The notes under the pieces were generated by a model, which worked only from the letters and a program-made list of their open reading frames with translations, did no database searches and was not told the origin of the DNA. Below are positions 1 through 9,294 of a stretch of 36,998 bases of DNA, piece after piece. Every line of letters begins with the position of its first letter. Position 1 is the stretch's first letter. The stretch spans positions 1 to 36,998 of the forward strand of contig JAGTQS010000004.1 of the NCBI GenBank assembly GCA_018397055.1, written 5' to 3'. A program made the translations under genes and the position numbers. The DNA comes from Candidatus Bathyarchaeota archaeon (GTDB taxonomy: Archaea; Thermoproteota; Bathyarchaeia; Bathyarchaeales; DTEX01).

Positions 1-19
1 GGATAATCGAAACTTTCAG

Positions 20-1390
20 TTATGGGTAGACCCTGTTAATCAACCTTGGAAATGCTATGGCGTCTCTTATGTGTTCAAGATTGCATATCCACGCAACTGT
101 CCGTTCGACGCCTAGGCCGAAGCCTGAATGGGGTACAGAGCCATATCTCCTGAGGTCGATGTACCACTCATAATCTTTCGGGTTAAGGTTTTCTTCCTCT
201 ATCCTCTTCAGTAATTCGCCTAAATCGTGGATTCTCTGTCCGCCGCCAGTTATTTCACCGTAGCCTTCAGGAGCAAGAAGGTCAGCTGACAAAGTGACGT
301 TCGGATTAGCTGGGTCAGGCTTGTGGTAGAAGGCTTTAATGCCTTTTGGGAAGTGAGTAACGAAGAAGGGTTTATCAAAATCTTCGGTAAGCTGCTTCTC
401 CTCAATCCATCCAAGGTCGTTTCCATACTCGAATTTTACCCCCTTCTTTTCGAGGATTTCGACAACCTCGTCGTATCGGACTCTTTGAAAAGACGGTGAC
501 ATACCCAAGATTTCCTGAGGAGGCCTACCTAGCATTTCCAGTTCTTTCGCTGCCTTTTCCGCTAACCTTGCGAATACGTGACCTAAAAGGCTCTCTTGAA
601 CCTTCATTATGCAGTCCAAATCACACCAGGGTGCTTCAGCTTCAAGGTGCCAGTACTCAGTAAGATGTCTACGAGTTCTGGATTTCTCAGCTCGAAATGA
701 CGGAGCAACGGTGTAGATTTTCCCTAGACTGGCTATAGCTGCCTCCGCATAGAGCTGCCAGCTCTGGCTGAGGTACGCTTCCTGTTCGAAGTATTTGACA
801 GAAAAAAGCGTTGAGCCGCCTTCACATGCAGCTGTTATCAATGTCGGAGAGTGAAACTCGGTGTAGCCGTTGTTTTGGAACCATTCTCTTGCGGCTTCGA
901 GGAACTTTGACCTTACGCGAAGTATGGTTTGCATCTTCGGGTTTCTTATCCACAAATGCCTATGGTCAAGCAGAAACTCGGGACCGTGAAACTTCTTTGC
1001 AATTGGGTAATCTGCCTCAGCTAGGTGGACGACGTTCATGTTTTCGATTCTAATCTCGTACCCGCCGGGAGCCCTTTTGTCCTCGAAAACTGTGCCTGTA
1101 AGCTCCAACGAGGACTCTTGAGTGAGGTTTTTTGCATCCTCAAATTTCGCATCGTCCACTTTGCCCTTTTTCATAGTGCACTGAATTATGCCCGTTCCGT
1201 CGCGAACCATGAAGAAATGTATGCCCCCGCTGGACCGCATATTGTCAAGCCAACCGCGAACTTGAACGGTCTTACCTGTATATTGCCCAGAAAGGATGGA
1301 TGAGACATCAACAAACCCGTTCATGCCCTTAACCCAGCCGTGTTTAATTGAACAGATTGTATCTTGGACAGCTTCTAAAAGTTTTTCCAC
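20..1390 (-). CDS. asnS: Asparaginyl-tRNA synthetase (class II, archaeal type)
   Basis: 456-aa ORF with N-terminal OB fold (VQVRGWLDNMRSSGGIHFFMVRDGTG) and class II motifs (APSFRAEKSRTRRHLTEYWHLEAE; GFGLGVERTVAWICNLEHIRDAIAFPR). Confidence 0.93.
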   Translation of the reverse strand: MEKLLEAVQDTICSIKHGWVKGMNGFVDVSSILSGQYTGKTVQVRGWLDNMRSSGGIHFFMVRDGTGIIQCTMKKGKVDDAKFEDAKNLTQESSLELTGTVFEDKRAPGGYEIRIENMNVVHLAEADYPIAKKFHGPEFLLDHRHLWIRNPKMQTILRVRSKFLEAAREWFQNNGYTEFHSPTLITAACEGGSTLFSVKYFEQEAYLSQSWQLYAEAAIASLGKIYTVAPSFRAEKSRTRRHLTEYWHLEAEAPWCDLDCIMKVQESLLGHVFARLAEKAAKELEMLGRPPQEILGMSPSFQRVRYDEVVEILEKKGVKFEYGNDLGWIEEKQLTEDFDKPFFVTHFPKGIKAFYHKPDPANPNVTLSADLLAPEGYGEITGGGQRIHDLGELLKRIEEENLNPKDYEWYIDLRRYGSVPHSGFGLGVERTVAWICNLEHIRDAIAFPRLINRVYP

Positions 1391-1413
1391 GTAAAACCTT
1401 TGCGTAAAACACC

Positions 1414-2160
1414 TTAGGCTGTCTGCTTTGGCTTCTCAGTCGGCTTGTAAAGCTTCTTTTCATAGGCGCTTTTCGGCTTAAACTTTCCTTTCAAAGGTTG
1501 AGGCATAGCTTTTTGTCTCTCAATGTTTTTGTATCTCGCCAAAGTCTTAGCTATCTTCGTCTTTGATGGCCCTAAAGGTTTTTTCGGTTTACGTTTTTGG
1601 GCCAATGCCTTAAAAGCAGGCGACAAGGGTTTTCGTCTTTGCCTTTTCTTTTGAACGCCCGCTAAGGTGGAAGCTTCCTTTCTGAACGAAGCCTTCTTTT
1701 CCGCCAAGTTAACGTTTTCAACCCTCCAGCCTACTGTCAGCCAAGCTTCGGAAGCTGAGTGGCTTAAGCTGTTATTCCACCACTTTTCGCTGGTGTACGC
1801 AGAGTCTGGCAGTTTGTCGCCGAGAATTTCTTCAATAAACTTGAACGTGAGAGTTACATAGTTCGAGTATTGCGCTCTTCGAACCAAAAATTGGCTGAGT
1901 GGCGCATATTTGCTTCTAGGAGCAGCAGGCATCAGCCTTCGTTTGGCACAACTTAGGCAGGTTGGCTTTCCTTCCTCATCGTAGACAAGGCAGTTTCTAC
2001 AATATAGCTTCTTACATCTGTTACACCGAGAAAGTGCATAATATGGAACGGTTACGCCGCAAAGCGAACAGTCTTCCTGAACGGGAACCATAACAACACA
2101 CTGAACCTTTTCACTAACATGAATAGAGGGTTCAGCAACAAGATAAGGGTTCGCATTCAT
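1414..2160 (-). CDS. Eight-cysteine zinc-finger protein with Lys/Arg-rich C-terminal tail
   Basis: 248-aa ORF; pattern C-x2-C-x11-C-x2-C-x4-C-x2-C-x10-C-x2-C near the N terminus, followed by a strongly basic tail (KKRQRRKPLSPAFKALAQKRKPKKPLGPSKTK). Confidence 0.8.
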   Translation of the reverse strand: MNANPYLVAEPSIHVSEKVQCVVMVPVQEDCSLCGVTVPYYALSRCNRCKKLYCRNCLVYDEEGKPTCLSCAKRRLMPAAPRSKYAPLSQFLVRRAQYSNYVTLTFKFIEEILGDKLPDSAYTSEKWWNNSLSHSASEAWLTVGWRVENVNLAEKKASFRKEASTLAGVQKKRQRRKPLSPAFKALAQKRKPKKPLGPSKTKIAKTLARYKNIERQKAMPQPLKGKFKPKSAYEKKLYKPTEKPKQTA

Positions 2161-2260
2161 ATATGCCTTAAAATTACGGATTAGGAAATGATAAAGAGTT
2201 GAAATGGGAAACTGTTAAATTGATTAAAGAAGAAACAGATAAACACTCACGGAGAGGTCT

Positions 2261-3301
2261 ATGTTGGAAAAGAAGGTTGTAACTTTTGGAGAAATCATGC
2301 TTAGGCTTACGCCGCCAAACTTTCTAAGGTTCGTTCAAGCAAGGTCGTTCGATGCCATTTACGGCGGAGGAGAAGCCAACGTAGCGATTGCCTTGGCAAA
2401 CTTCGGTGTTCCAGTGGACTACGTGACCAGGCTTCCTGCTAACGCAATTGGAGACGCCTGCCTGAACTATGTGAGGCAATTTGGCGTTGGAACAAGCAAA
2501 ATAGTTCGTGGAGGAGAAAGGCTTGGCATTTACTTCATGGAGATGGGCGCTGCGCAGCGGGGAAGCGAAGTGATCTATGACCGCTCAAACTCGTCTATAG
2601 CAACTATTGAACCCGGAATGGTAGACTGGGACAAAGCCTTCGCTGACGCATGCTGGTTCCACTGGACAGGCATAACACCAGCAATAAGCAGAGGCGCGGC
2701 GGAAACGTGCCTCGAAGCTGCGAAAAAGGCAAAGGAGAAGGGGCTAACTGTTTCCTGCGATTTGAATTACCGTGCTAAGCTTTGGAAATGGGGACGCACT
2801 GCAACTGAGGTTATGACGGAGCTCGTAAAATACGCGGACATTGCGATATGCAATGAAGAAGATGCTGAAAAGGTTTTTGGCATTAAGGCGCCCGGCGTTG
2901 ATGTGCTTAAGGGGAAGGTTGAGGCGGAAAAATACCTCTATGTTGCCCAAAAACTAATGGAGAAGTTCCCTAACCTCGGCAAAATCGCCATTACGTTGCG
3001 GGGAAGCATCAGTGCCAGCCATAACACGTGGTCAGGTGTGCTTTACGACGGAAAGGCTTTCTATTCCGCTCCTACTTACGATATTACAGACATCGTTGAC
3101 AGGGTTGGAGGCGGAGACTCGTTTGCTGCGGGTTTAATCTATGGGCTTCTCAAGTTCAGCGACGACCTTCAAAGAGTCCTGAACTTCGCAGTTGCAGCTT
3201 CGTGCCTCAAGCACACGATTTTCGGCGACTCAAACATCGTCTCGGTCGCTGAGGTTGAAAAAATAATGTCTGGAATTGTTTCTGGAAGAGTTTCAAGGTA
3301 A
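2261..3301 (+). CDS. PfkB-family sugar kinase, probable 2-keto-3-deoxygluconate kinase
   Basis: 346-aa ORF starting VVTFGEIMLRLTPP; GGGEANVAIALANFG and the PfkB C-terminal signature DIVDRVGGGDSFAAGLIYGLL; adjacent to a KDPG-aldolase-like gene. Confidence 0.88.
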   Translation: MLEKKVVTFGEIMLRLTPPNFLRFVQARSFDAIYGGGEANVAIALANFGVPVDYVTRLPANAIGDACLNYVRQFGVGTSKIVRGGERLGIYFMEMGAAQRGSEVIYDRSNSSIATIEPGMVDWDKAFADACWFHWTGITPAISRGAAETCLEAAKKAKEKGLTVSCDLNYRAKLWKWGRTATEVMTELVKYADIAICNEEDAEKVFGIKAPGVDVLKGKVEAEKYLYVAQKLMEKFPNLGKIAITLRGSISASHNTWSGVLYDGKAFYSAPTYDITDIVDRVGGGDSFAAGLIYGLLKFSDDLQRVLNFAVAASCLKHTIFGDSNIVSVAEVEKIMSGIVSGRVSR

Positions 3302-3318
3302 CAAAAGAGGGTGATAGA

Positions 3319-4338
3319 TTGGCGAAATTCATGAAACACGTAGTCATTGGAAAAATATTAGAGCTAGGATTGGTGCCTGTCTTCTACCACGACGATTTGG
3401 AGACAGCTAAGAAAATTGTTCAGGCATGCGTTGACGGAGGACAAAAAATAATCGAGTTCACAAACAGGGGCGACTTCGCATACCAAGTCTTCGCTGAGCT
3501 CGCAAAATGGGTTAACACCACATTCAAAGACGTCATAATCGGCGTAGGCTCAGTCATCGACCCAGAGACAGCTGCGCTTTACATCAACAGCGGAGCAAAC
3601 TTCGTTGTTGGACCCGTCTTTAACCCAGAAATCGCCAAAGTCTGCAACCGACGAAAAGTGCCTTATTCACCTGGATGCGGCAGCGCCACGGAGATTTCGC
3701 AGGCTGAAGAAATGGGATGCGACATAGTTAAAGTCTTTCCAGGTGAAGAGGTCGGCGGCCCATCATTCATAAAAAACATGCTTGCTCCATGCCCGTGGGT
3801 TAAGCTCATGCCGACCGGAGGCGTAGACACCACACGTGAAAGCATCTCAGAATGGATTAAGGCAGGGGCAGCTGCACTTGGCATAGGGTCAAAGCTCATT
3901 TCTAAGGAACTTGTCGCCACAGGAGACTTCGAGGCCATCACAAAAAAAGTTGAACAGTGCCTTTGGTGGATACAAGAAGCAAGGGGAACGCCGCTGTTCC
4001 TCGGAATAGAACACGTTGGCCTTTATCCTAACGGAGCTACTGCCGAAGAAATCACGAATTGGTATGCAGACACCTTTGGGTTGACAAAAACTGAGGGAAC
4101 ATCGTCCTTCTTCATTTCAGGCAAGGGCTCTGGAAGAATCGAAATCATGAAAGCCGCTGAACCCGTTAAGTGCCACATCGCAGTTCGCGTCTCCAACTTC
4201 GAGGAAGCCTGCAAACGCCTACAAGAAAAGGGCTTTGAACTTGAAGAGCCAAAAATTAAGAAGGGAACCAAAGCTGCCTTCCTAAAGACACCTGACCCCG
4301 CTGGAAACAGAGTTCACATTCTATACCAGGCTCCCTAG
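3319..4338 (+). CDS. KDPG/KHG aldolase (Eda-type TIM barrel) fused to a C-terminal VOC/glyoxalase-like domain
   Basis: 339-aa ORF. About residues 1-220 are Eda-like (GLVPVFYHDD, GGQKIIEFTNRGD, VKVFPGEEVGGPSFIKNMLAPCPWVKLMPTGGVD); about 228-339 are VOC-like (GIEHVGLYPNGATAEEITNWYADTFGL ... FLKTPDPAGNRVHILYQ). Confidence 0.82.
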   Translation: MAKFMKHVVIGKILELGLVPVFYHDDLETAKKIVQACVDGGQKIIEFTNRGDFAYQVFAELAKWVNTTFKDVIIGVGSVIDPETAALYINSGANFVVGPVFNPEIAKVCNRRKVPYSPGCGSATEISQAEEMGCDIVKVFPGEEVGGPSFIKNMLAPCPWVKLMPTGGVDTTRESISEWIKAGAAALGIGSKLISKELVATGDFEAITKKVEQCLWWIQEARGTPLFLGIEHVGLYPNGATAEEITNWYADTFGLTKTEGTSSFFISGKGSGRIEIMKAAEPVKCHIAVRVSNFEEACKRLQEKGFELEEPKIKKGTKAAFLKTPDPAGNRVHILYQAP

Positions 4339-4347
4339 ATAGAGCCC

Positions 4348-5112
4348 TTAACAGCCCACTTTCCTTTTTTCTAAAAAAGCATTTTTTAAAAAAAGGTTCT
4401 CAATAATCTTTTTTAGGTTTTTGCCGAATTGTGTGTTCAGTAATCCGTCAATGTTGCCGATGTTTTGTTCAAGTTCAGAGTCAAATGGCAAGGCACCGAG
4501 ATAGCTGAACCCCTTAGCCTCAACTTGCGAGCGTATCCACGTTGATTCTTGCGTTTGCATGTTTTCTATTACGCCAACCACGGGATTCTTTGTTTCCCTT
4601 AGCAAGTCAAGGAGTTTTCCAACGGTCTCAAACGCAAGCCTCGATGGTGTTGTAACAATGAGAAACTTGACGTTTTGTACGAACCGAAGCAAGTCTAGAG
4701 TGACGTCGCCTATTCCAGGAGGCATGTCAAGGATAAGATAGTCCAGGTTTCCCCACTTTGTCACGGCTAAGAGTTCGATGAAGGCATCCGAGGTTTCGGA
4801 ACCTCTAAGCGACGATGCTCTGCCAGCGGAATAATAAACGACGGACATGAACCTTAAGCCGTGGATTTGCGGGGGAACTATGCCTTTTTCTTCTTTAGGC
4901 TGCTCGTTGCCAATGTTTAGGACAACGTGCGAGGAGGGGCTTGTAAAATCAAGGTCGAAGAATCCAACCTTGTATCCATTTCGAGCCAGAATTAAAGCTA
5001 GTACGGAGGCAACCAGGGTTTTTCCGACGCCTCCTTTTCCGCTTGACACTGCGATGACGTTTCGAACATTTTTAAGCCGTTCATCTATGATTGCTGTTCG
5101 AGGGTCAATCAC
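4348..5112 (-). CDS. hypB: Mrp/MinD-family P-loop ATPase, probable ATPase-type HypB
   Basis: 254-aa ORF with deviant Walker A (SSGKGGVGKT), DMPPGIGD and MIDPR start. It overlaps hypA by 8 bp. Overall resemblance to Thermococcales ATPase-type HypB is from memory. Confidence 0.75.
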   Translation of the reverse strand: MIDPRTAIIDERLKNVRNVIAVSSGKGGVGKTLVASVLALILARNGYKVGFFDLDFTSPSSHVVLNIGNEQPKEEKGIVPPQIHGLRFMSVVYYSAGRASSLRGSETSDAFIELLAVTKWGNLDYLILDMPPGIGDVTLDLLRFVQNVKFLIVTTPSRLAFETVGKLLDLLRETKNPVVGVIENMQTQESTWIRSQVEAKGFSYLGALPFDSELEQNIGNIDGLLNTQFGKNLKKIIENLFLKNAFLEKRKVGC

Positions 5113-5512
5113 AGCGTTTTTTCCCCACTATGTTTTCTATCCAAACTCCACGTCCCTGTTCAACTTCGAAGTCTGGACTGTTGCACTCTGGGCATCTGAC
5201 AAAGGCATGGGCAATTTCAGGAACAAAATGAATAGCCTCCCTCGAGGATTTGTCAAGTCCAGTTTTGCTGAATAGCCATCGGCAGCCGCACACCCTGCAT
5301 TTAAGCCTTGCACGGGTTTTTCTGATTTTTATTTTTGCATCTTTCAGTCTGCCACTTAAGAGTTGCGAAAGCGCGAACTTGAAGATTTCAAGGTCAACTT
5401 GTTGAAGTTCGCCGAGCCCGATGTTGATTGAGGCGACCTTTTTCATTCCGCTCTTTTCAACAACCTCAGAAGCTGCTGACACCACTGCCTCAGCAAGCGC
5501 CCATTCATGCAT
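5105..5512 (-). CDS. hypA: Hydrogenase/urease nickel incorporation protein HypA
   Basis: 135-aa ORF starting MHEWALAEAVV (conserved MHE Ni ligand) with zinc site CRVC...CPEC. Confidence 0.93.
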   Translation of the reverse strand: MHEWALAEAVVSAASEVVEKSGMKKVASINIGLGELQQVDLEIFKFALSQLLSGRLKDAKIKIRKTRARLKCRVCGCRWLFSKTGLDKSSREAIHFVPEIAHAFVRCPECNSPDFEVEQGRGVWIENIVGKKRCD

Positions 5513-5603
5513 ACAAAAAAAGTGGAACCAAGTTTATTTAAGGGTATTCCGTTAATAAGCAGATACAGGTTCTCTTTTTTTTTCCTTGTCAGTTTAGTTT
5601 GGC

Positions 5604-6365
5604 TTAGTGTTGTTTCCTTCTTTGTTTGTCTACCTTTTTATGGTGTTTAGGAACAAGTCTTCTTCTTATGATTTGCCGTTCTATCCGTACTTCCTTCATT
5701 GTTTCCTCTAAGATTCTCGGCGTCTCTAACTGTGCTTGCTGAGGTGGAATTACGATTGGCTCAACCTTTTTTTCCTCAACATGAGCAGGTGTAATCGTGG
5801 GTTGATCCCTTTTCTTAACAAGCGGCTTAGCTTTTTCTGCTTTACGGGTTCTTTTTCTTTTTGCCGTTTTTGCAGATGGCTTTTTTGCTGTAACCTTAGC
5901 TGGTTTTCTCTTTCTAGTTTTCCTTGTCGCCTTTTTTATTAGTCCAGTTTTTTCAGCGTATTCTCTGACTTTTTGAACTGAGAGAACTCTCAGAGCTCTA
6001 ATGATGTCTTTCTTTTTTTCTGCCTTTTTCATTCCGAACAATGTTGGTTTTTCAAGCAGAACGCCTGTTTCTTTTGCCAGCCTTTTTAGCTGATTGGCAC
6101 TCATGATGTGGAGAAGCTCTTCTTTGGTAAGCCTGTTTATTCCTAAAAGTTCGATGAGGTCGGATTCTTTGAACTCAGAGGTGACGAGAACGTCTATGGC
6201 TTCTTCTTTCGACCTCACTTTTTGAACATTGCCTTGAGCGTCCTTCTTCTCAAAAGTGATGCCGTTTTGGCGACCGAGCTTCAATAGTTCATCAAAACTT
6301 AGCCTGCTTAATAGCTCCCAAGATGCCTCGTAGTCTGCAAGCTTAGCTGAAACAGACAACAACAA
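5604..6365 (-). CDS. Hypothetical protein: SAP/Rho-N-like helical repeats plus histone-H1-like Lys/Arg/Ala/Pro-rich tail
   Basis: 253-aa ORF; N-terminal helical units (LSFDELLKLGRQNGI, LTKEELLHIMSANQLKRLAKETGV, LSVQKVREYAEKTGL), then KKATRKTRKRKPAKVTAKKPSAKTAKRKRTRKAEKAKP. Confidence 0.7.
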   Translation of the reverse strand: MLLSVSAKLADYEASWELLSRLSFDELLKLGRQNGITFEKKDAQGNVQKVRSKEEAIDVLVTSEFKESDLIELLGINRLTKEELLHIMSANQLKRLAKETGVLLEKPTLFGMKKAEKKKDIIRALRVLSVQKVREYAEKTGLIKKATRKTRKRKPAKVTAKKPSAKTAKRKRTRKAEKAKPLVKKRDQPTITPAHVEEKKVEPIVIPPQQAQLETPRILEETMKEVRIERQIIRRRLVPKHHKKVDKQRRKQH

Positions 6366-6469
6366 CCCTGCTCAGAAATATTATAATCCCAGAATACTAA
6401 AGTCTTATGGAATATGGCCTTCGCATCATCGTTAAGGCTAATTGTTCAGAAAATGGAGAAACGGGATAA

Positions 6470-7546
6470 ATGGCTGAGAAAAATGGGCAAATAACAATGC
6501 TGCATGGTGCAGGCGGAACCGTAATGCACGACCTAGTAAAGAACACAATCCTAAAGTATTTGGGAGATACAAAAAGTCCTGGGTTCGTCGAGGTTCCTCT
6601 AAACTTCTTAGACGACGCAGCGGTCGTGGACGACATCGTGTTAAAAAGCGATTCTCACGCGGTTAAACCCATATTTTTCCCAGGAGGCGACATAGGCCGA
6701 CTAGCTATCTCTGGAACAGTGAACGATATAGCAGTTTTAGGAGCGGAACCCTTCGCACTGGCGTGCGGTCTCGTTCTAGAAGAAGGCTTGTCCACAGCCG
6801 ACCTTGAACGAATCTTGAGGAGCATGCGGGACGCCTGCGTCGAAGCAGGCGTCGGTGTTGTCACAGGCGACACAAAAGTTGTTGAGAAAGGCAGCTTAGG
6901 GGGATGCGTCATCAACGTTTCTGGGGTTGGTAGACGAACTGAGGCTCTTGAAAAAAACATGTTGGTTGTCAAAAAGTTTAGAAAAGATTTCCAATCCAGA
7001 TGGATTCTGGACTCGAACCTTTCTGGCGGCGAAAAAATAATCGTTTCAGGCACCATTGGCGACCATGGTTTAGCTGTTCTCTCAGCCCAAGAAGGCTTAA
7101 GCTTCGGAAGCGAAATCAAGTCGGATGTGAGGCCTTTAAACCGCTTGATTTTACGTTTACTTGAAGAGGCAGGCGGCATCGTAGCCATGAAAGACCCTAC
7201 ACGTGGGGGATTAGCCGACGCCTTAAACGAGTTTTGTGACAAGTCAGGCGTAGGCATACTTCTTGAAGAAGGGAAGGTTCCAATTCGTGAAGACGTTAGG
7301 TCAGCCTGCGAGATGTTGGGCTTAGACCCGTTCGAGGTAGGCAACGAAGGAAAAATAGTCATCGGCGTAGTTAAAGAAAAGGCTGAGGAAGTCCTAACGC
7401 TTCTGCGGTCAACGGAGGAGGGAAAGGACGCTGAGATTGTCGGAGAAACGAACGTAAATTTCAAGGGGGTTGCGGTGCAAACGGTGGTAGGCGGAAAAAG
7501 AATAATCGCTAGACCCATAGGAGACCCTGTTCCTAGAATTTGTTAA
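6470..7546 (+). CDS. hypE: Hydrogenase maturation protein HypE
   Basis: 358-aa ORF; HGAGG, DDAAVV, KDPTRGGLADALNEF and the C-terminal PRIC thiocyanate-carrier motif. Confidence 0.95.
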   Translation: MAEKNGQITMLHGAGGTVMHDLVKNTILKYLGDTKSPGFVEVPLNFLDDAAVVDDIVLKSDSHAVKPIFFPGGDIGRLAISGTVNDIAVLGAEPFALACGLVLEEGLSTADLERILRSMRDACVEAGVGVVTGDTKVVEKGSLGGCVINVSGVGRRTEALEKNMLVVKKFRKDFQSRWILDSNLSGGEKIIVSGTIGDHGLAVLSAQEGLSFGSEIKSDVRPLNRLILRLLEEAGGIVAMKDPTRGGLADALNEFCDKSGVGILLEEGKVPIREDVRSACEMLGLDPFEVGNEGKIVIGVVKEKAEEVLTLLRSTEEGKDAEIVGETNVNFKGVAVQTVVGGKRIIARPIGDPVPRIC

Positions 7547-7620
7547 CTTTTCACGGTTCTAGGCAGAGGGTTAATGCAAAATTTTATGTGTTAAGAAGGT
7601 TCAATTTTACATGATGATAT

Positions 7621-8778
7621 ATGGTCTTGATTGATTTACGCAACCAGAAAACTGCGAGAACCAAAGAGGAAATGCTTAAGCATCTGAAAAGTTTTCGGTT
7701 AGAACCTCGTTTTTCTGCTGGAGTCTGGTTTTTCTTTCCAGGGGGAAGCCGATTTCACGAAGCCTTTATAGAAAAGGGCTCGGTACAGGACACGCTTGAC
7801 AAGGTTGCGCACCTTTACGACTGTGGAGTGATTGATTCAAGTTTCGGTTTGGAAGCCCACTATCCCAACGAGGTAAACGATGAGCTCCTAGACAAGTATA
7901 AGAGCCTTCAAAAAGAAACGGGCATCAAGCTGATAACCGTTGTCCCAAACCTTTTCTACGAGAAATCGTTCGAGTTCGGCTCACTCTCAAATCCCAACCC
8001 GAAAATAAGGAAAAAGGCCATTGACCGTACAATTACGACCCTGAAAATTAACAAGGAACTCGGCACCGAATTCTGCATTGTTTGGCCCGGCGGAGACGGA
8101 TACGAGAATCCCTTTGGAACCGAATTCTACAGCATGTGGGACAACTTCGAGAAAGGGTTAGCTGAAGCCATGGACGCTGTTCCAGGACTCAGGGTTGCCA
8201 TTGAGCCAAAGCCCTACGAGCCGAGGGGAAACAACATATATAGGAACACGGCGAACGGGCTTCTCATGGCTAGAAACATCGAGGCACTGTTGACTTCCAA
8301 GGAGAACAGAAAAATCCTCAGCGAAGGGCACGCACTTGTTTGTTTGAATCCTGAAGTTGGGCATGTGCTTATGGGGCACGAGGAGCTAGCGTACTCCTTT
8401 GCCTCCATACTTAGAGAAGGCAGACTTGCACACACGCATTGGAACAGTCAGCCTCTTGGTAACTATGACCAAGACCTGAACGTGGGAGTGTTGGGCCTTG
8501 ACCAGATGTACGCAGCGATGCTTGTGCTAAGGATGTACGGATATAAGTGCAGGTTTGGGATAGACATCAACCCGGAGAGGATGCCTGTTGAAAGAGCCCT
8601 GGTTCTTAACATTAATGCGCTTAGAGCAGCGTGTGACCGTGTGAACCAGATTGACTACGAAAGACTTGTTGAAGCCATGTATAATCCTGAACAAAACAGA
8701 GGCGCAGCAGAAGACATCTTAACGAGAGCTTTGGCTCCGCCTTCAACTAAACTCATCGACTTGAACAAAGCAGACTAG
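7621..8778 (+). CDS. Xylose-isomerase-like TIM-barrel sugar isomerase
   Basis: 385-aa ORF; VAIEPKPYEPRGNN, LNPEVGHVLMGHEE and HTHWNSQPLGNYDQDLNVG are typical of the AP-endonuclease-2/xylose-isomerase-like fold. Confidence 0.75.
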   Translation: MVLIDLRNQKTARTKEEMLKHLKSFRLEPRFSAGVWFFFPGGSRFHEAFIEKGSVQDTLDKVAHLYDCGVIDSSFGLEAHYPNEVNDELLDKYKSLQKETGIKLITVVPNLFYEKSFEFGSLSNPNPKIRKKAIDRTITTLKINKELGTEFCIVWPGGDGYENPFGTEFYSMWDNFEKGLAEAMDAVPGLRVAIEPKPYEPRGNNIYRNTANGLLMARNIEALLTSKENRKILSEGHALVCLNPEVGHVLMGHEELAYSFASILREGRLAHTHWNSQPLGNYDQDLNVGVLGLDQMYAAMLVLRMYGYKCRFGIDINPERMPVERALVLNINALRAACDRVNQIDYERLVEAMYNPEQNRGAAEDILTRALAPPSTKLIDLNKAD

Positions 8779-8872
8779 AAAGAACCTTTTCTGCGGCACG
8801 AAAATCTGTTTCCGCCTCAGCCTCTGTAACCTTACGTGTTAGGCGTGTGTTTGCATCGAATCTTTTAAGGCT

Positions 8873-9208
8873 CTATTTGTCTTCTTCGCTGTTCGATTGT
8901 TTCGGGAGAATCTTAAAGTGCGGTTGAAGCCTACCTGAGCTTAAAAGGGCGTTCATAAAGAAATACGTGTCCGCGTACTTTTGTTTTACCATGTTTTCTA
9001 TTTCCCCTGCCGAATAGATTTTTCCAACTTCGAGCTTTAGCTGCTCGTCAATCATTGCGTCAACGATGCCTGATTGTTCTAACACGTAGCCGCAGTCGCC
9101 GCAGAAGGTTGCCTCAGTGTCTCTGAGAATCGTTTCCGAGCCGCATTTAGAGCACTTTTTGCCTTTAACTTGGAAAAGCTCTTTCTCCGCCATCACCGCC
9201 CACAACAA
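8873..9208 (-). CDS. Small zinc-ribbon protein
   Basis: 111-aa ORF; CSKCGSETILRDTEATFCGDCG zinc ribbon. Translation probably starts at the internal Met (MAEKELF). Confidence 0.7.
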   Translation of the reverse strand: MLWAVMAEKELFQVKGKKCSKCGSETILRDTEATFCGDCGYVLEQSGIVDAMIDEQLKLEVGKIYSAGEIENMVKQKYADTYFFMNALLSSGRLQPHFKILPKQSNSEEDK

Positions 9209-9294
9209 TAAGAATTGTCAGAGTATCCTAATACCGTTTTCGATTAAACACGAAAAGTATGAAGTCGTAAACATGGAAGTGAAACAGCTCAGGC

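Noticed and set aside
4360-4400. T-rich and A-rich runs between the convergent aldolase-VOC and hypB genes as a terminator
   Set aside because: Lies mostly within the hypB 3' end; plausible U-rich terminator but not distinguishable from coding composition.
6655-7518. 287-aa minus-strand ORF opposite hypE
   Set aside because: Low-complexity Ser/Pro/Thr-rich shadow translation of the strongly supported hypE on the other strand.
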